Under the pieces are notes generated by a model. That model did not search any database, had not been told where the DNA came from, and saw only the letters and a list, made by a program, of their open reading frames with translations. The position numbers and the translations under genes are program-made. A stretch of DNA of 11,590 bases from an uncultured Pseudomonadota bacterium. GTDB taxonomy: Bacteria > Pseudomonadota > Gammaproteobacteria > Burkholderiales > SG8-39. The stretch is taken from positions 1 to 11,590 of the forward strand of contig CAITSH010000282.1 in assembly GCA_903895005.1 (NCBI GenBank), given 5' to 3'. How positions within the stretch are numbered: position 1 is the stretch's first letter; the number at the start of each line of letters is the position of its first letter. Below, one piece after another: positions 1 through 6,928 of the stretch.

Positions 1-653
1 ACGGCGATCAACAGGTAGGCGGTGATCAGCCAGGTCCACACAAACAGCGGCATTTTCATCAGCGTCATGCCCGGAGCGCGCATGTTGATGATGGTGGTGA
101 CGATGTTGATCGAGCCCATGATGGACGAGGCGCCCATGATGTGAAGCGCGAAAATCGCCAGGTCCATGCCAGGACCCATTTGCGTCGACAGCGGCGCATA
201 GAGCGTCCAGCCGGCGGCGGTGGCCCCCCCCGGCACAAAAAACGAAATCACCAGCAGCATGGCCGCGGGGGGCAGCAGCCAGAAGCTCCAGTTGTTCATG
301 CGCGCGAAGGCCATGTCAGGCGCGCCGATCATCATCGGGATCTGCCAGTTCGCAAATCCGACGAAGGCCGGCATGATCGCACCGAACACCATGATGACGC
401 CGTGCATGGTAGTGAGCTGGTTGAAGAACTCCGGATTCCACAGTTGCAGGCCCGGCTGGAACAATTCGGCACGGATGCCCAGGGCGAGGATACCGCCGAT
501 GAAGAACATGGTCAGGCTGAACCAGAGGTAAAGCGAACCGATATCCTTGTGGTTGGTGGTGGTGACCCAGCGCATCAGACCGGTGGGGTGATGGGCGTGA
601 TCGCCATGGTCTCCGTGCTTATCGTGGCCGTGCGTGTCGATGACTGCGCTCAT
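1..653 (-). CDS. coxA: Cytochrome c oxidase subunit I, N-terminal part (runs off the left edge)
   Basis: This is the heme-copper subunit of an aa3-type terminal oxidase in the inner membrane, which reduces O2 to water and pumps protons. About 217 N-terminal residues are present; the family is usually about 530, so the gene continues leftwards outside the window. Visible family marks are TTNHKDIGSLYLWFS before the first membrane helix, TMHGVIMVFGA with the low-spin heme His in helix 2, the NWQIPMMIGAPDMAFARMNN loop, and FWLLPPAAMLL. The N-terminus is His-rich, with seven His between residues 8 and 22, which is common in betaproteobacterial CoxA. The ATG at 653 follows a strong AGGAG six to seven bases upstream. 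It lies 39 bp downstream of coxB on the same strand, so the two are almost certainly co-transcribed. The heme a3/CuB ligands fall outside the window. Confidence 0.97.
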   Translation of the reverse strand, partial: MSAVIDTHGHDKHGDHGDHAHHPTGLMRWVTTTNHKDIGSLYLWFSLTMFFIGGILALGIRAELFQPGLQLWNPEFFNQLTTMHGVIMVFGAIMPAFVGFANWQIPMMIGAPDMAFARMNNWSFWLLPPAAMLLVISFFVPGGATAAGWTLYAPLSTQMGPGMDLAIFALHIMGASSIMGSINIVTTIINMRAPGMTLMKMPLFVWTWLITAYLLIA

Positions 654-692
654 GTATTTCTCCTGATAGCTGATTCGTCTGCTGCTGATTTT

Positions 693-1829
693 TTACTTGC
701 GGGCGGCCTTGACTTCGGCGGGGGTAACCATGTTTTCCTTAGCCTTGTTGCCCCAGGCGTTACGGCTGTAGGTAATGGCCGCGGCGATGTCCACGTCGGA
801 CAGCATGTTCTGCGCCGGCATCACGGAGGTGGGCATGAACTGGCCCTTGCGTCCGTTCAGAATCATGGCGATCTGCTCGCCCTTACCGCCCAATACGACC
901 TTGGAATTCACCAGCGACGGGAAGGCGTTGGGGACGCCCGCGCCGTTGGCCTGATGGCAGGCGGCACAGTTGGCGTTGAACACTTTTTCGCCGCGCGTCT
1001 TGAGTTCGGCCACATCCCAGGCTTTGTTTGGATCATCGGCGGCGGCCGCCATCAGCTTTTTCTGCTCGCCGACCCAGGCACTGTACTTCTCGGCCGATAC
1101 GACGTTGACAACGATGGGCATGAATCCGTGTTCCTTGCCGCACAACTCGGAACACTGGCCCCGATAGGTGCCCTCCTTGTCGGCCTTGAACCAGGTGTCA
1201 CGCACGAAACCGGGAATGGCATCCTGCTTGACACCAAAAGCGGGCACCGACCAGGCGTGAATAACGTCATTGGCTGTGGTGAGAATACGCACCTTCTTGC
1301 CCACCGGCACAACCACCGCGTTGTCGACCTCAAGCAGGTAGTTCTCGTTCTTGGGGGCGCCGTTGCGGATCTGGTCCTGCGGCGTCGACAGCGCCGAGAG
1401 GAAGGAAATGCCCTCGCCCTCACCCTTCATGTAGTCGTAACCCCATTTCCATTGGTAGCCTGTGGCCTTAATGGTGATATCAGGGTTGGAGGTGTCCTTT
1501 AGGCTGAGCACGGTTTTGGTCGCCGGCCAGGCCATGCCGACCAGGATAACGAAGGGAATGATGGTCCAGATGATCTCGACCGTGGTGCTTTCATGGAACT
1601 GTGCGGCTTTGTGGCCGACCGATTTACGGTGCTTGAAAATGGAATAAAACATCACCGAAAACACCAGCAGGAACACGATCACGATGATGATCATCATCAG
1701 CGAATGCAGCTCGTAGATTTCACCGGCGATGCGCGTGACCGGCGGCTGCAGGTTCATTTGGTAGGCGGCCGATGCGATCGCCGGGAAAAGCGCCGCGAGC
1801 GCTCCGATGAACATTCCCTTCTTTGTCAT
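693..1829 (-). CDS. coxB: Cytochrome c oxidase subunit II with fused C-terminal cytochrome c domain
   Basis: This subunit accepts electrons from cytochrome c through the binuclear CuA centre and passes them to subunit I. In order it shows a signal peptide ending near ASA (19-21), membrane helices at about 44-65 and 84-104, the YQWKWGYDY stretch (125-133), and the CuA cupredoxin domain. CuA ligands are H191, C226, E228, C230, H234 and M237 in GQCSELCGKEHGFM. A class I cytochrome c domain follows, with heme motif CAACH (288-292) and a probable axial Met near 337. At 378 residues it is longer than plain CoxB because of this fusion, as in caa3-type and many betaproteobacterial oxidases. The ATG at 1829 has GAGG five bases upstream. 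It starts 13 bp after the DUF2244 gene ends. Confidence 0.97.
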   Translation of the reverse strand: MTKKGMFIGALAALFPAIASAAYQMNLQPPVTRIAGEIYELHSLMMIIIVIVFLLVFSVMFYSIFKHRKSVGHKAAQFHESTTVEIIWTIIPFVILVGMAWPATKTVLSLKDTSNPDITIKATGYQWKWGYDYMKGEGEGISFLSALSTPQDQIRNGAPKNENYLLEVDNAVVVPVGKKVRILTTANDVIHAWSVPAFGVKQDAIPGFVRDTWFKADKEGTYRGQCSELCGKEHGFMPIVVNVVSAEKYSAWVGEQKKLMAAAADDPNKAWDVAELKTRGEKVFNANCAACHQANGAGVPNAFPSLVNSKVVLGGKGEQIAMILNGRKGQFMPTSVMPAQNMLSDVDIAAAITYSRNAWGNKAKENMVTPAEVKAARK

Positions 1830-1842
1830 GCTTGCCTCGTTT

Positions 1843-2328
1843 CTAGTAGCTCGTTAATCTTTGTTGCAGTTCGACCGCCAGGGCGTTGCGCCTGCCCCGA
1901 TCCAGATGGCGTCCGATCTCCAGTTCCTTGCCCTGCGAGCAGATGGCCACGCGCAGGTTACTCGGCGCCTCTTCCACCACCAATCTGGCCCAGGCGGAGT
2001 TGAAGCGGTGTTCAGTGTTGCGTCCAGCCTCGTGCACCTGCACGGTCAATACTCCATTTTCCAGCTCGATGCGCTCATGGTCGGCGGCGTGCCGCCCGAC
2101 CAGGTAAAACGCCGTTGTCAGCGCCAGCATTTCAAGTCCCGCAAATGGCAGGATCATCCATGCCCCGAAACACGCGAACGCCGCAGCGATGCCGACGCAA
2201 AGCAAGGCCGTCGTCGCAAGCAGCCGCAGACAGCCTCGTGGGGAAATCGAACAATTGCGTTTGACCGTTATGCTGAAGCGGGTGGCGCGTTGAGGGTGCC
2301 GGGTGTCGTCGTTCATACCGTCGTTCAT
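1843..2328 (-). CDS. DUF2244 family integral membrane protein
   Basis: The protein is about 161 residues, of unknown biochemical role, and belongs to DUF2244, a family often encoded beside cytochrome oxidase genes. Visible features are the RNCSISPRG motif near the N-terminus, two hydrophobic segments (about TTALLCVGIAAAFACFGAWM and PFAGLEMLALTTAFYLV) forming a membrane hairpin, then a soluble part with HERIELENGVLTVQV, FNSAWARLVVE and ELEIGRHLD, all in family order. Three starts are possible: a TTG at 2343, ATG at 2328 and ATG at 2316. The two ATGs lie in a 12-bp imperfect tandem repeat and none has a clear ribosome binding site; 2328 is chosen for the GGGG about nine bases upstream. It is 13 bp ahead of coxB and presumably co-transcribed. 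A role in oxidase assembly is only inferred from position. Confidence 0.85.
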   Translation of the reverse strand: MNDGMNDDTRHPQRATRFSITVKRNCSISPRGCLRLLATTALLCVGIAAAFACFGAWMILPFAGLEMLALTTAFYLVGRHAADHERIELENGVLTVQVHEAGRNTEHRFNSAWARLVVEEAPSNLRVAICSQGKELEIGRHLDRGRRNALAVELQQRLTSY

Positions 2329-2395
2329 CCAAGACCGCCCCAAACCAAAACATTGGGGACTTTTAGCGCGCTTGTCCGCTGAAAATACCTCGCTA

Positions 2396-2424
2396 AATTA
2401 ACACACTAGCCCCCGCGCCGGCAA
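2396..2424 (-). promoter_or_regulatory. Weak candidate promoter for the DUF2244-coxB-coxA unit
   Basis: Read on the minus strand, TTGCCG (2424-2419) is followed after 17 bases by TTAATT (2401-2396), an AT-rich patch in an otherwise GC-rich 120-bp gap. It lies 68 bp upstream of the chosen DUF2244 start. The -10 matches the sigma-70 consensus at only three of six bases, so the call rests on spacing and local AT content. Readthrough from bioC is the alternative. Confidence 0.25.
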
Positions 2425-2448
2425 GTTTTCGAGTGGTGAGAATGGCTC

Positions 2449-3357
2449 TCAACTCTCGCGACGTCGGTGGAGATCGAGCTTGACAACGGCCGGCTTCACG
2501 GTGCGCGGTGCACCCTTCCAAGCGTGTCCGTATACAACCTCAAAAGAGGCCGGTAACGATCCGCCATCGCGCGGTCGCGCACCCTCGTAGGCCGCCACCA
2601 TGCGCTGCCAGCGCGATTTGCCGGTGAGCCCGCGCCGGCGCGACGCGAGCGCATTGGTCTGCCCGCTCGCGCGCAGATCGCGCGCCATCGCGTTTACGTC
2701 GTTGTAGGTCAGCGTGAGCATGTCCATGTCCATCACCGGCGTGGCGAAGCCATTGCCGGCAAGCATGTCGCCCAAGTCGTGCATATCGGTGAAGTCATGC
2801 ACGTGCGCATTCGCAAAGGCCTGCTCGTCGGCCTGCGCAAAGGCCCAGCGAAGCTCGCGCAACGTATCTGGCCCGTAGGCCGAAAACATCAACAGACCAC
2901 CCGGTTCGAGCACGCGCGCGAACTCGCGCAGCGCCGCCTGCGGTTCACCGGCAAAGGCGAGGCCGAAATTCGACCATACCAGGCCGCAACTGGCATCCGG
3001 GAGAGGCAGGGCGCGCATGTCCGCAGCGACAAAGCGCGGTCCGCCGCGGCCAAGCAGCGCACGCGCGCGCTCGGCGAACGTCGCGGCGCGCGTGGCACCG
3101 CGCAGCATGGCGTGCGCGGCGTCAACACCAAGCAGTTGCGCCGCAGGATACCGGCGCCCCAGTTCGCGTAGGCCCGCACCCGGGCCGCAACCGGCGTCAA
3201 GAATGCGTCCGGGCGCGAACTTGACGTAGTCGAGCCGCTCAAGCATGCGCCGCTCGACCTCGCGCGCCAGCACCGCCGCGCCGTAATAGGTTGACGCTGC
3301 ACGGGCAAATTGCCACCTTACCTGCGCATGATCAAGTTCGGAAAAAAGCGTGTCCAT
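2449..3357 (-). CDS. bioC: Malonyl-ACP O-methyltransferase BioC (biotin synthesis)
   Basis: BioC methylates the free carboxyl of malonyl-ACP with S-adenosylmethionine so that fatty acid synthesis can extend it towards pimeloyl-ACP, the first dedicated step to biotin. The sequence shows the class I methyltransferase fold: motif I ILDAGCGPG, an acidic GVDAAHAML strand, FVAADMRALPLPD, and RVLEPGGLLMFSAYGPDTLRE (split here to stay short: RVLEPGG then GPDTLRELR). GPDTLRELR, the DMHDLGDML stretch and PVMDMDMLTLTY are typical of BioC rather than of other methyltransferases. The N-terminal FARAASTYYGAAVLAREV also fits. An ATG at 3387 would add ten residues. Neither start has a clear ribosome binding site, and 3357 is preferred because family homology begins just after it. 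It lies downstream of bioB on the same strand. Confidence 0.88.
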   Translation of the reverse strand: MDTLFSELDHAQVRWQFARAASTYYGAAVLAREVERRMLERLDYVKFAPGRILDAGCGPGAGLRELGRRYPAAQLLGVDAAHAMLRGATRAATFAERARALLGRGGPRFVAADMRALPLPDASCGLVWSNFGLAFAGEPQAALREFARVLEPGGLLMFSAYGPDTLRELRWAFAQADEQAFANAHVHDFTDMHDLGDMLAGNGFATPVMDMDMLTLTYNDVNAMARDLRASGQTNALASRRRGLTGKSRWQRMVAAYEGARPRDGGSLPASFEVVYGHAWKGAPRTVKPAVVKLDLHRRRES

Positions 3358-3417
3358 AGCCTGCAGTGTAACGGTAACGGCATCCATGGCCGCGCCGCTG
3401 CGTTTGGGGCGCCGTCT

Positions 3418-3444
3418 GGAAACCCGCGCCTGTGGCGGCTTTCC
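3418..3444 (-). other. Imperfect hairpin between bioB and bioC
   Basis: In the 63-94 bp gap between the bioB stop and the bioC start, GGAAACCCGCGCC and GGCGGCTTTCC face each other across a 3-base loop. They can pair as GGAAA/TTTCC plus an interrupted GC stem with one mismatch and a 2-base bulge. There is no T run, so it is not a clear terminator. An intercistronic RNA structure that tunes bioC expression is possible but not shown. Confidence 0.35.
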
Positions 3445-3450
3445 GGGTGG

Positions 3451-4440
3451 TTACCGGATAGCCTCTTCGGGCTGGATGCCGAGTTTGGCGAGCAGCGCGC
3501 GATCGCGCGCGGCGTCGGGATTGCCGGTGGTGAGGAGCTTGTCGCCGTAAAAAATCGAGTTGGCGCCAGCCATGAAACACAGGGCCTGCATCGCCTCGGG
3601 CATTTCCTGGCGCCCGGCCGAGAGTCGCACATAGCTCGCCGGCATGCTGATGCGCGCAGCGGCGATGGTGCGCACGAACTCGGTCCAATCGAGCGACTCG
3701 GTGCCAGCGAGCGGCGTGCCCTCCACCTGCACCAGATTGTTGATTGGCACCGATTCGGGCGGCGGATCCAGGCTCGCCAACTGCGCAATCAATCCGGCGC
3801 GAGCCGCGCGCGACTCGCCCATGCCGACGATGCCGCCACAACACACGTTGAGCCCGGCACCGCGCACGCGATCGAGCGTGTCGAGACGATCCTGATAGTC
3901 GCGGGTATGGATGACCTCGCCGTAGAACTCCGGAGAGGTGTCAAGATTGTGGTTGTAGTAATCGAGGCCGGCGTCGCGCAGCTGTTCGGCCTGGCCGTCG
4001 CGCAGCATGCCCAGGGTGGCGCAGGTCTCGAGGCCAAGGGCCTTGACCTCGCGTACCATCGCCAGCACCGGTTCCAGGTCTTTTTGCTTGGGGCCGCGCC
4101 AGGCCGCACCCATGCAAAAACGCGTCGCGCCGTTTTGTTTGGCCATCGATGCGGCGGCCACCACATCCTCGCAGCTCAACATCGGCTCATCGGCCACCGC
4201 CGATTCGTGCCGCGCCGACTGCGGGCAATAGCCGCAATCCTCCGGACAGCCGCCGGTCTTGATCGACAACAGGGTCGAGAGCTGGACACGGTTGGGCGCA
4301 AAATGTTCGCGGTGCACACTCTGCGCACGAAACACCAGGTCCATGAAGGGCAAATCGAGCAGGGATTCAACCGCGGCGCACGTCCAGCGTTGTTCCTTTT
4401 GCGGGGCGCTCTTATGGAAATTGACCATCATCTGGTTCAC
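3451..4440 (-). CDS. bioB: Biotin synthase (radical SAM)
   Basis: BioB inserts sulfur into dethiobiotin to make biotin, using a radical-SAM [4Fe-4S] cluster and a sacrificial [2Fe-2S] cluster. The radical-SAM cysteines are C65, C69 and C72 in [14 protein letters not shown]. The [2Fe-2S] ligands known from E. coli (C97, C128, C188, R260) have counterparts C109, C140, C200 and R272 with identical spacing of 31, 60 and 72 residues, in [29 protein letters not shown] and YVRLSAGR. It should be fully active. The start is taken as GTG at 4440, which has GAGG six bases upstream; ATGs at 4431 and 4428 are in frame but too far from that site. It has 329 residues against 346 in E. coli. bioB and bioC form a pair; bioA, bioD and bioF are not in the window. 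Confidence 0.97.
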   Translation of the reverse strand: MNQMMVNFHKSAPQKEQRWTCAAVESLLDLPFMDLVFRAQSVHREHFAPNRVQLSTLLSIKTGGCPEDCGYCPQSARHESAVADEPMLSCEDVVAAASMAKQNGATRFCMGAAWRGPKQKDLEPVLAMVREVKALGLETCATLGMLRDGQAEQLRDAGLDYYNHNLDTSPEFYGEVIHTRDYQDRLDTLDRVRGAGLNVCCGGIVGMGESRAARAGLIAQLASLDPPPESVPINNLVQVEGTPLAGTESLDWTEFVRTIAAARISMPASYVRLSAGRQEMPEAMQALCFMAGANSIFYGDKLLTTGNPDAARDRALLAKLGIQPEEAIR

Positions 4441-4474
4441 GACTACCCTCGCACGTCACAGTTGCTTTACATAT

Positions 4475-4494
4475 CCCGGTATTGCTAAACCGGG
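4475..4494. promoter_or_regulatory. Inverted repeat CCCGGT-N8-ACCGGG upstream of bioB
   Basis: The arms are perfect and flank the loop ATTGCTAA, 35 to 54 bp upstream of the bioB start. This is the right place for an operator or an RNA hairpin in the bioB leader. Its right part overlaps the second of two helically phased TTGCTnnAC repeats. The function is unknown. Confidence 0.35.
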
Positions 4495-4520
4495 TTGGGG
4501 ATTGGAAATACACGCGTCGC

Positions 4521-4553
4521 GCAAACGACCGGCAAACAACCGGCAGGCAACTG
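4521..4553. repeat. Three tandem 11-bp repeats
   Basis: The copies are GCAAACGACCG, GCAAACAACCG and GCAGGCAACTG. The first two differ at one base and the third differs from the second at three. They lie about 80-110 bp upstream of both bioB and comF starts, outside any supported gene. The 11-bp period is close to one helical turn, which would suit cooperative protein binding, but simple slippage is an equal explanation. Confidence 0.55.
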
Positions 4554-4632
4554 TCAAACCGCGCCGGGACCACTTTTGGGGGCGCGATCATGCTGCTTCA
4601 GCGTGGGCGCATCTTGTTGCAGGGACATCCGC

Positions 4633-5409
4633 TTGTCAAATTCAGGCCAGATCATTTTCGACATCAGCACAAAAATAAGGCATTCGCTATCCGCTTTGCT
4701 AGGGCAAGATTGCCTGCTTTGTGGCGCTGAGAGCCGCACCGGACTGCTTTGCGCCGGCTGCGCCGCCGAACTGCCGCACGACCATGCCGCCGTGCTTTGC
4801 CCGCAGTGCGCCGCCCCCTCCCCCGCGGGCGCCATCTGCGGGCGCTGCCTCAGCCATCCGCCTCACTACGACCGCAGCGTCACCGCCTGGCGCTACGCCT
4901 ACCCGGTGGACCACCTGCTGCAATCATTCAAGTACGGCGCGCGACTCGCCTTCGCAAAGCTGTGTGCCGGGCATATCGCCGCTGCCGGCGGTTTGCACAA
5001 CGACCCGTTCCAGCCATGCCCGGTTCATGGCGACCGGGGTCGCGTCGATCTCGTGCTGGCCATGCCGCTGCACCCGCGCCGGCTGCGCGAGCGCGGCTTC
5101 AACCAGGCCGTCGAAATCGCGCGTCCGCTCGCCCGTTCGCTGGACCTGCCCTTTGACCCGCACGCGCTGCAGCGGGTGCGCGACACTGCTGCGCAGGCGG
5201 GCCTCGCACATGCGGCGCGGATCAGGAATGTGCGCGGGGCCTTCGACTGCGTCCGTGAAGTGCGCGGGCTGCGTGTCGCCGTCGTTGACGATGTGATGAC
5301 GACCGGCGCAACGCTCGACGAAGTAGCCAGAATGCTCAAAAAGGCCGGGGCGGCCCATGTTGAGAACTGGGTTGCGGCGCGCACCCCCGACCACGGCAGG
5401 CAAGAATGA
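4633..5409 (+). CDS. comF: ComF family phosphoribosyltransferase-like protein
   Basis: This is a ComF/GntX-type protein of about 258 residues, linked to DNA uptake in competent bacteria and to use of extracellular DNA in others. An N-terminal zinc-finger region carries four CxxC pairs: CLLC (27-30), CAGC (40-43), CPQC (56-59) and CGRC (69-72). The linker with [24 protein letters not shown] (about 79-102) and [10 protein letters not shown] (149-158) is typical. A type I phosphoribosyltransferase domain ends with the PRPP-binding loop [11 protein letters not shown] (217-227). The reading frame is open back to 4495, but TTG at 4633 has AGGGA seven bases upstream and gives the family length. Its stop overlaps the trmL start as ATGA, implying translational coupling. 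The precise biochemical activity of ComF proteins is not settled. Confidence 0.9.
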   Translation: MSNSGQIIFDISTKIRHSLSALLGQDCLLCGAESRTGLLCAGCAAELPHDHAAVLCPQCAAPSPAGAICGRCLSHPPHYDRSVTAWRYAYPVDHLLQSFKYGARLAFAKLCAGHIAAAGGLHNDPFQPCPVHGDRGRVDLVLAMPLHPRRLRERGFNQAVEIARPLARSLDLPFDPHALQRVRDTAAQAGLAHAARIRNVRGAFDCVREVRGLRVAVVDDVMTTGATLDEVARMLKKAGAAHVENWVAARTPDHGRQE

Positions 5410-5870
5410 TAGACGTCGTCCTGTACGAGCCGGAGATCCCGCCCAACACCGGCAACGTCATCCGGCTGTGCGCCAACAGCGGCGCACGCCTGCACCTCGT
5501 AGAACCCCTGGGCTTTCGCATTGACGACAAGGAACTCAAGCGCGCCGGCCTCGACTATCACGAGCACGCCGACATGCACGTGCACAAGGACTGGGCGAGC
5601 TGCCTCGCGCAGCTTGAGGGCCGGCGCTTGTTTGCCCTCACCACGCGCGGCACGCAGCGGCCAAGCGACGTGGCCTGGCGCGAAAACGATGTGATGGTAT
5701 TTGGCCCGGAAACCCGCGGCCTGCCGCCCGCGGTGCTTGACACCTTCGCGCCGGAGCAGCGCCTGAGGCTGCCGCTGCGCCCGGGCAATCGCAGCCTCAA
5801 CCTTTCCAATGCAGTGGCGGTGACTGTTTACGAGGCCTGGCGGCAGCTCGGCTTTGCCGGCGGCAGCTAA
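5406..5870 (+). CDS. trmL: tRNA (cytidine/uridine-34 2'-O)-methyltransferase TrmL (SPOUT family)
   Basis: TrmL methylates the ribose 2'-OH of the wobble base 34 in certain leucine tRNAs, using SAM bound in a trefoil-knot SPOUT fold. The 154 residues match the family length (E. coli 157). Motifs in order are [18 protein letters not shown] (9-26), the [15 protein letters not shown] stretch, FGPETRGLP (99-107) and [18 protein letters not shown] (122-139), which is the cofactor knot. The ATG at 5406 overlaps the last codons of comF (ATGA), so it depends on the upstream gene for expression. In E. coli trmL follows cysE on the same strand as gpsA; here it converges with gpsA, with only 26 bp between stops. 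Confidence 0.95.
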   Translation: MIDVVLYEPEIPPNTGNVIRLCANSGARLHLVEPLGFRIDDKELKRAGLDYHEHADMHVHKDWASCLAQLEGRRLFALTTRGTQRPSDVAWRENDVMVFGPETRGLPPAVLDTFAPEQRLRLPLRPGNRSLNLSNAVAVTVYEAWRQLGFAGGS

Positions 5871-5923
5871 GCGCGCGATCGAATCGGCAGGAAAATTCAG
5901 GCCTCGCTGCGCGGATCGCGCGC
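5871..5923. repeat. 10-bp perfect inverted repeat at the trmL/gpsA convergent junction
   Basis: GCGCGCGATC (5871-5880) directly follows the trmL stop, and its exact reverse complement GATCGCGCGC (5914-5923) lies inside the 3' end of gpsA. The 33-base loop holds a further GAAT/ATTC pair. It could act as a bidirectional hairpin that ends both convergent transcripts, but it lacks T runs and GCGATCGC-like words recur in this GC-rich window. Confidence 0.4.
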
Positions 5924-6871
5924 CAACAACTGTCCGACGGCATCGCGCGGCGACACACCGTGAAACAGCACGCCGCAGACGGCGTGCGTAATCGGCATGT
6001 CCACGCCAAGACCCGCGGCGAATTGTTCCAGTTCGCGTGCCGTATGCACTCCTTCGGCGACATGCCCGAGTTCACGCAGGATGTCATCAAGCTTTTTCCC
6101 GGCAGCGAGCAACAGGCCGGTGCGCCGGTTGCGCGACAAATCGCCGGTACAGGTAAGAATCAGATCCCCGGCACCGGCAAGACCCATGAAGGTCTCGGGG
6201 CGCCCCCCCATACGCACGCCCAATCGCGTCAGCTCGGCGAGGCCGCGCGTGATCAAAGCGGCACGCGCGTTCATACCGAGGCCAAGCCCGTCGGCAATGC
6301 CGGTGGCAATGGCCATGACATTCTTCACCGCGCCGCCGATTTCAACGCCGACGAGGTCGTCGCTGTAATACACACGCAGGGTGGGCTGGTGCAGCTCACG
6401 CGCAATGGCCTTTGCGAAAACCGCGTCGCGAGAAGCCAGGGTCAGCGCGGTGGGAAGGCCGCGCGCCACTTCGAGGGCGAAACTCGGCCCCGACAGGGCG
6501 CCGCAGGGTGCGCCGCCGCGCACTTCTTCGACCACCTGGTGGGGCAATTTGCTCGTGCCGCCCTCAAAGCCCTTGCACGCCCAGAGTACGGGCAGGGCCG
6601 GTGGCAGCAAGGCAAGTGCGGCGCGCAGGCCGGAGACGGGCGTTACGACCAGCGCAAGTTGCGCGCCGGCGAGGACGGCCTGCGCATCGGCGCTGATCCG
6701 GACTGCGGCCGGAATGTCGATGTCGGCAAGGTAACGGCTGTTGCGGCGCGAGGAGGCCATCGCTCCGGCCTGCGCCGCATCGCGGGCCCACAGCGAGACC
6801 GCATGGCGCGCCGACAAAGCCATGGAAAGCGCCGTGCCCCAGGCCCCTGCTCCGAGGATGGCGATATTCAA
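5897..6871 (-). CDS. gpsA: Glycerol-3-phosphate dehydrogenase [NAD(P)+]
   Basis: GpsA reduces dihydroxyacetone phosphate to sn-glycerol 3-phosphate, the backbone of membrane phospholipids, in the cytoplasm. It has 324 residues against 339 in E. coli. The N-terminal Rossmann motif GAGAWGTAL begins at residue 7. [16 protein letters not shown] holds the conserved Lys100, and [16 protein letters not shown] follows at 127. [20 protein letters not shown] carries the probable catalytic Lys183, and [20 protein letters not shown] is a hallmark of the family. The start is TTG at 6871, with only a weak GGA seven bases upstream; the Rossmann strand begins at once, so no longer form is likely. It is the last gene of the leftward unit that begins with ArsR or the rhodanese, 46 bp after the SH3b gene. 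cysE, its usual enterobacterial neighbour, is absent. Confidence 0.97.
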   Translation of the reverse strand: MNIAILGAGAWGTALSMALSARHAVSLWARDAAQAGAMASSRRNSRYLADIDIPAAVRISADAQAVLAGAQLALVVTPVSGLRAALALLPPALPVLWACKGFEGGTSKLPHQVVEEVRGGAPCGALSGPSFALEVARGLPTALTLASRDAVFAKAIARELHQPTLRVYYSDDLVGVEIGGAVKNVMAIATGIADGLGLGMNARAALITRGLAELTRLGVRMGGRPETFMGLAGAGDLILTCTGDLSRNRRTGLLLAAGKKLDDILRELGHVAEGVHTARELEQFAAGLGVDMPITHAVCGVLFHGVSPRDAVGQLLARDPRSEA

Positions 6872-6913
6872 TTTACAGTCCGGACGTTGACCACGGGGAT
6901 GGCCGCAAATTCA

Positions 6914-6928
6914 GGGGTCAGAGACCCC
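6914..6928. repeat. Perfect palindrome GGGGTC-AGA-GACCCC spanning the SH3b stop codon
   Basis: A 6-bp perfect stem with a 3-base loop lies across the last codons and stop of the SH3b gene. On the minus strand it is followed by TGAATTT, so it could attenuate transcription before gpsA. The word GGGGTCAGAG also resembles the end of REP-type elements mobilised by REP-associated tyrosine transposases in many betaproteobacteria; this resemblance is from memory and unchecked. Confidence 0.5.

Larger units (their letters stand above)
4441..4632. promoter_or_regulatory. Divergent bioB / comF intergenic region with short repeats
   Basis: This 192-bp gap must hold the promoters of bioB (leftwards) and comF (rightwards). 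It contains a perfect 6-bp inverted repeat CCCGGT/ACCGGG around an 8-base loop (4475-4494). Two near-identical 9-mers, TTGCTTTAC and TTGCTAAAC, start exactly 20 bp apart (4462 and 4482). An 11-bp tandem repeat lies at 4521-4553. A perfect TTGACA on the minus strand (4557-4552) has no acceptable -10 at 16-18 bp. I could not assign a promoter with confidence, and neither a BirA-type nor a BioR-type operator is clearly present. Confidence 0.5.

Noticed and set aside
141..1502. Long plus-strand open frame of 453 codons opposite coxA and coxB
   Set aside because: It is antisense to two strongly supported genes, its translation is Arg/His/Gly-rich with no domain, and such frames arise from GC-rich codon bias.
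3495..3510. Perfect 16-bp palindrome GCGCGCGATCGCGCGC inside bioB
   Set aside because: It encodes conserved-looking codons near the bioB C-terminus and is expected from the local GCG/ATC codon mix; no sign of a functional site.
3310..4488. Plus-strand open frame of 392 codons opposite bioC and bioB
   Set aside because: It shadows bioB, whose cluster ligands are all conserved; no recognisable protein features are present.
4552..4557. TTGACA on the minus strand upstream of bioB
   Set aside because: No acceptable -10 box occurs at 16-18 bp, so the perfect -35 match alone is not evidence for a promoter.
4495..4632. N-terminal extension of comF in the same frame
   Set aside because: The extra residues have no family similarity; the TTG at 4633 has a ribosome binding site and gives the usual length.
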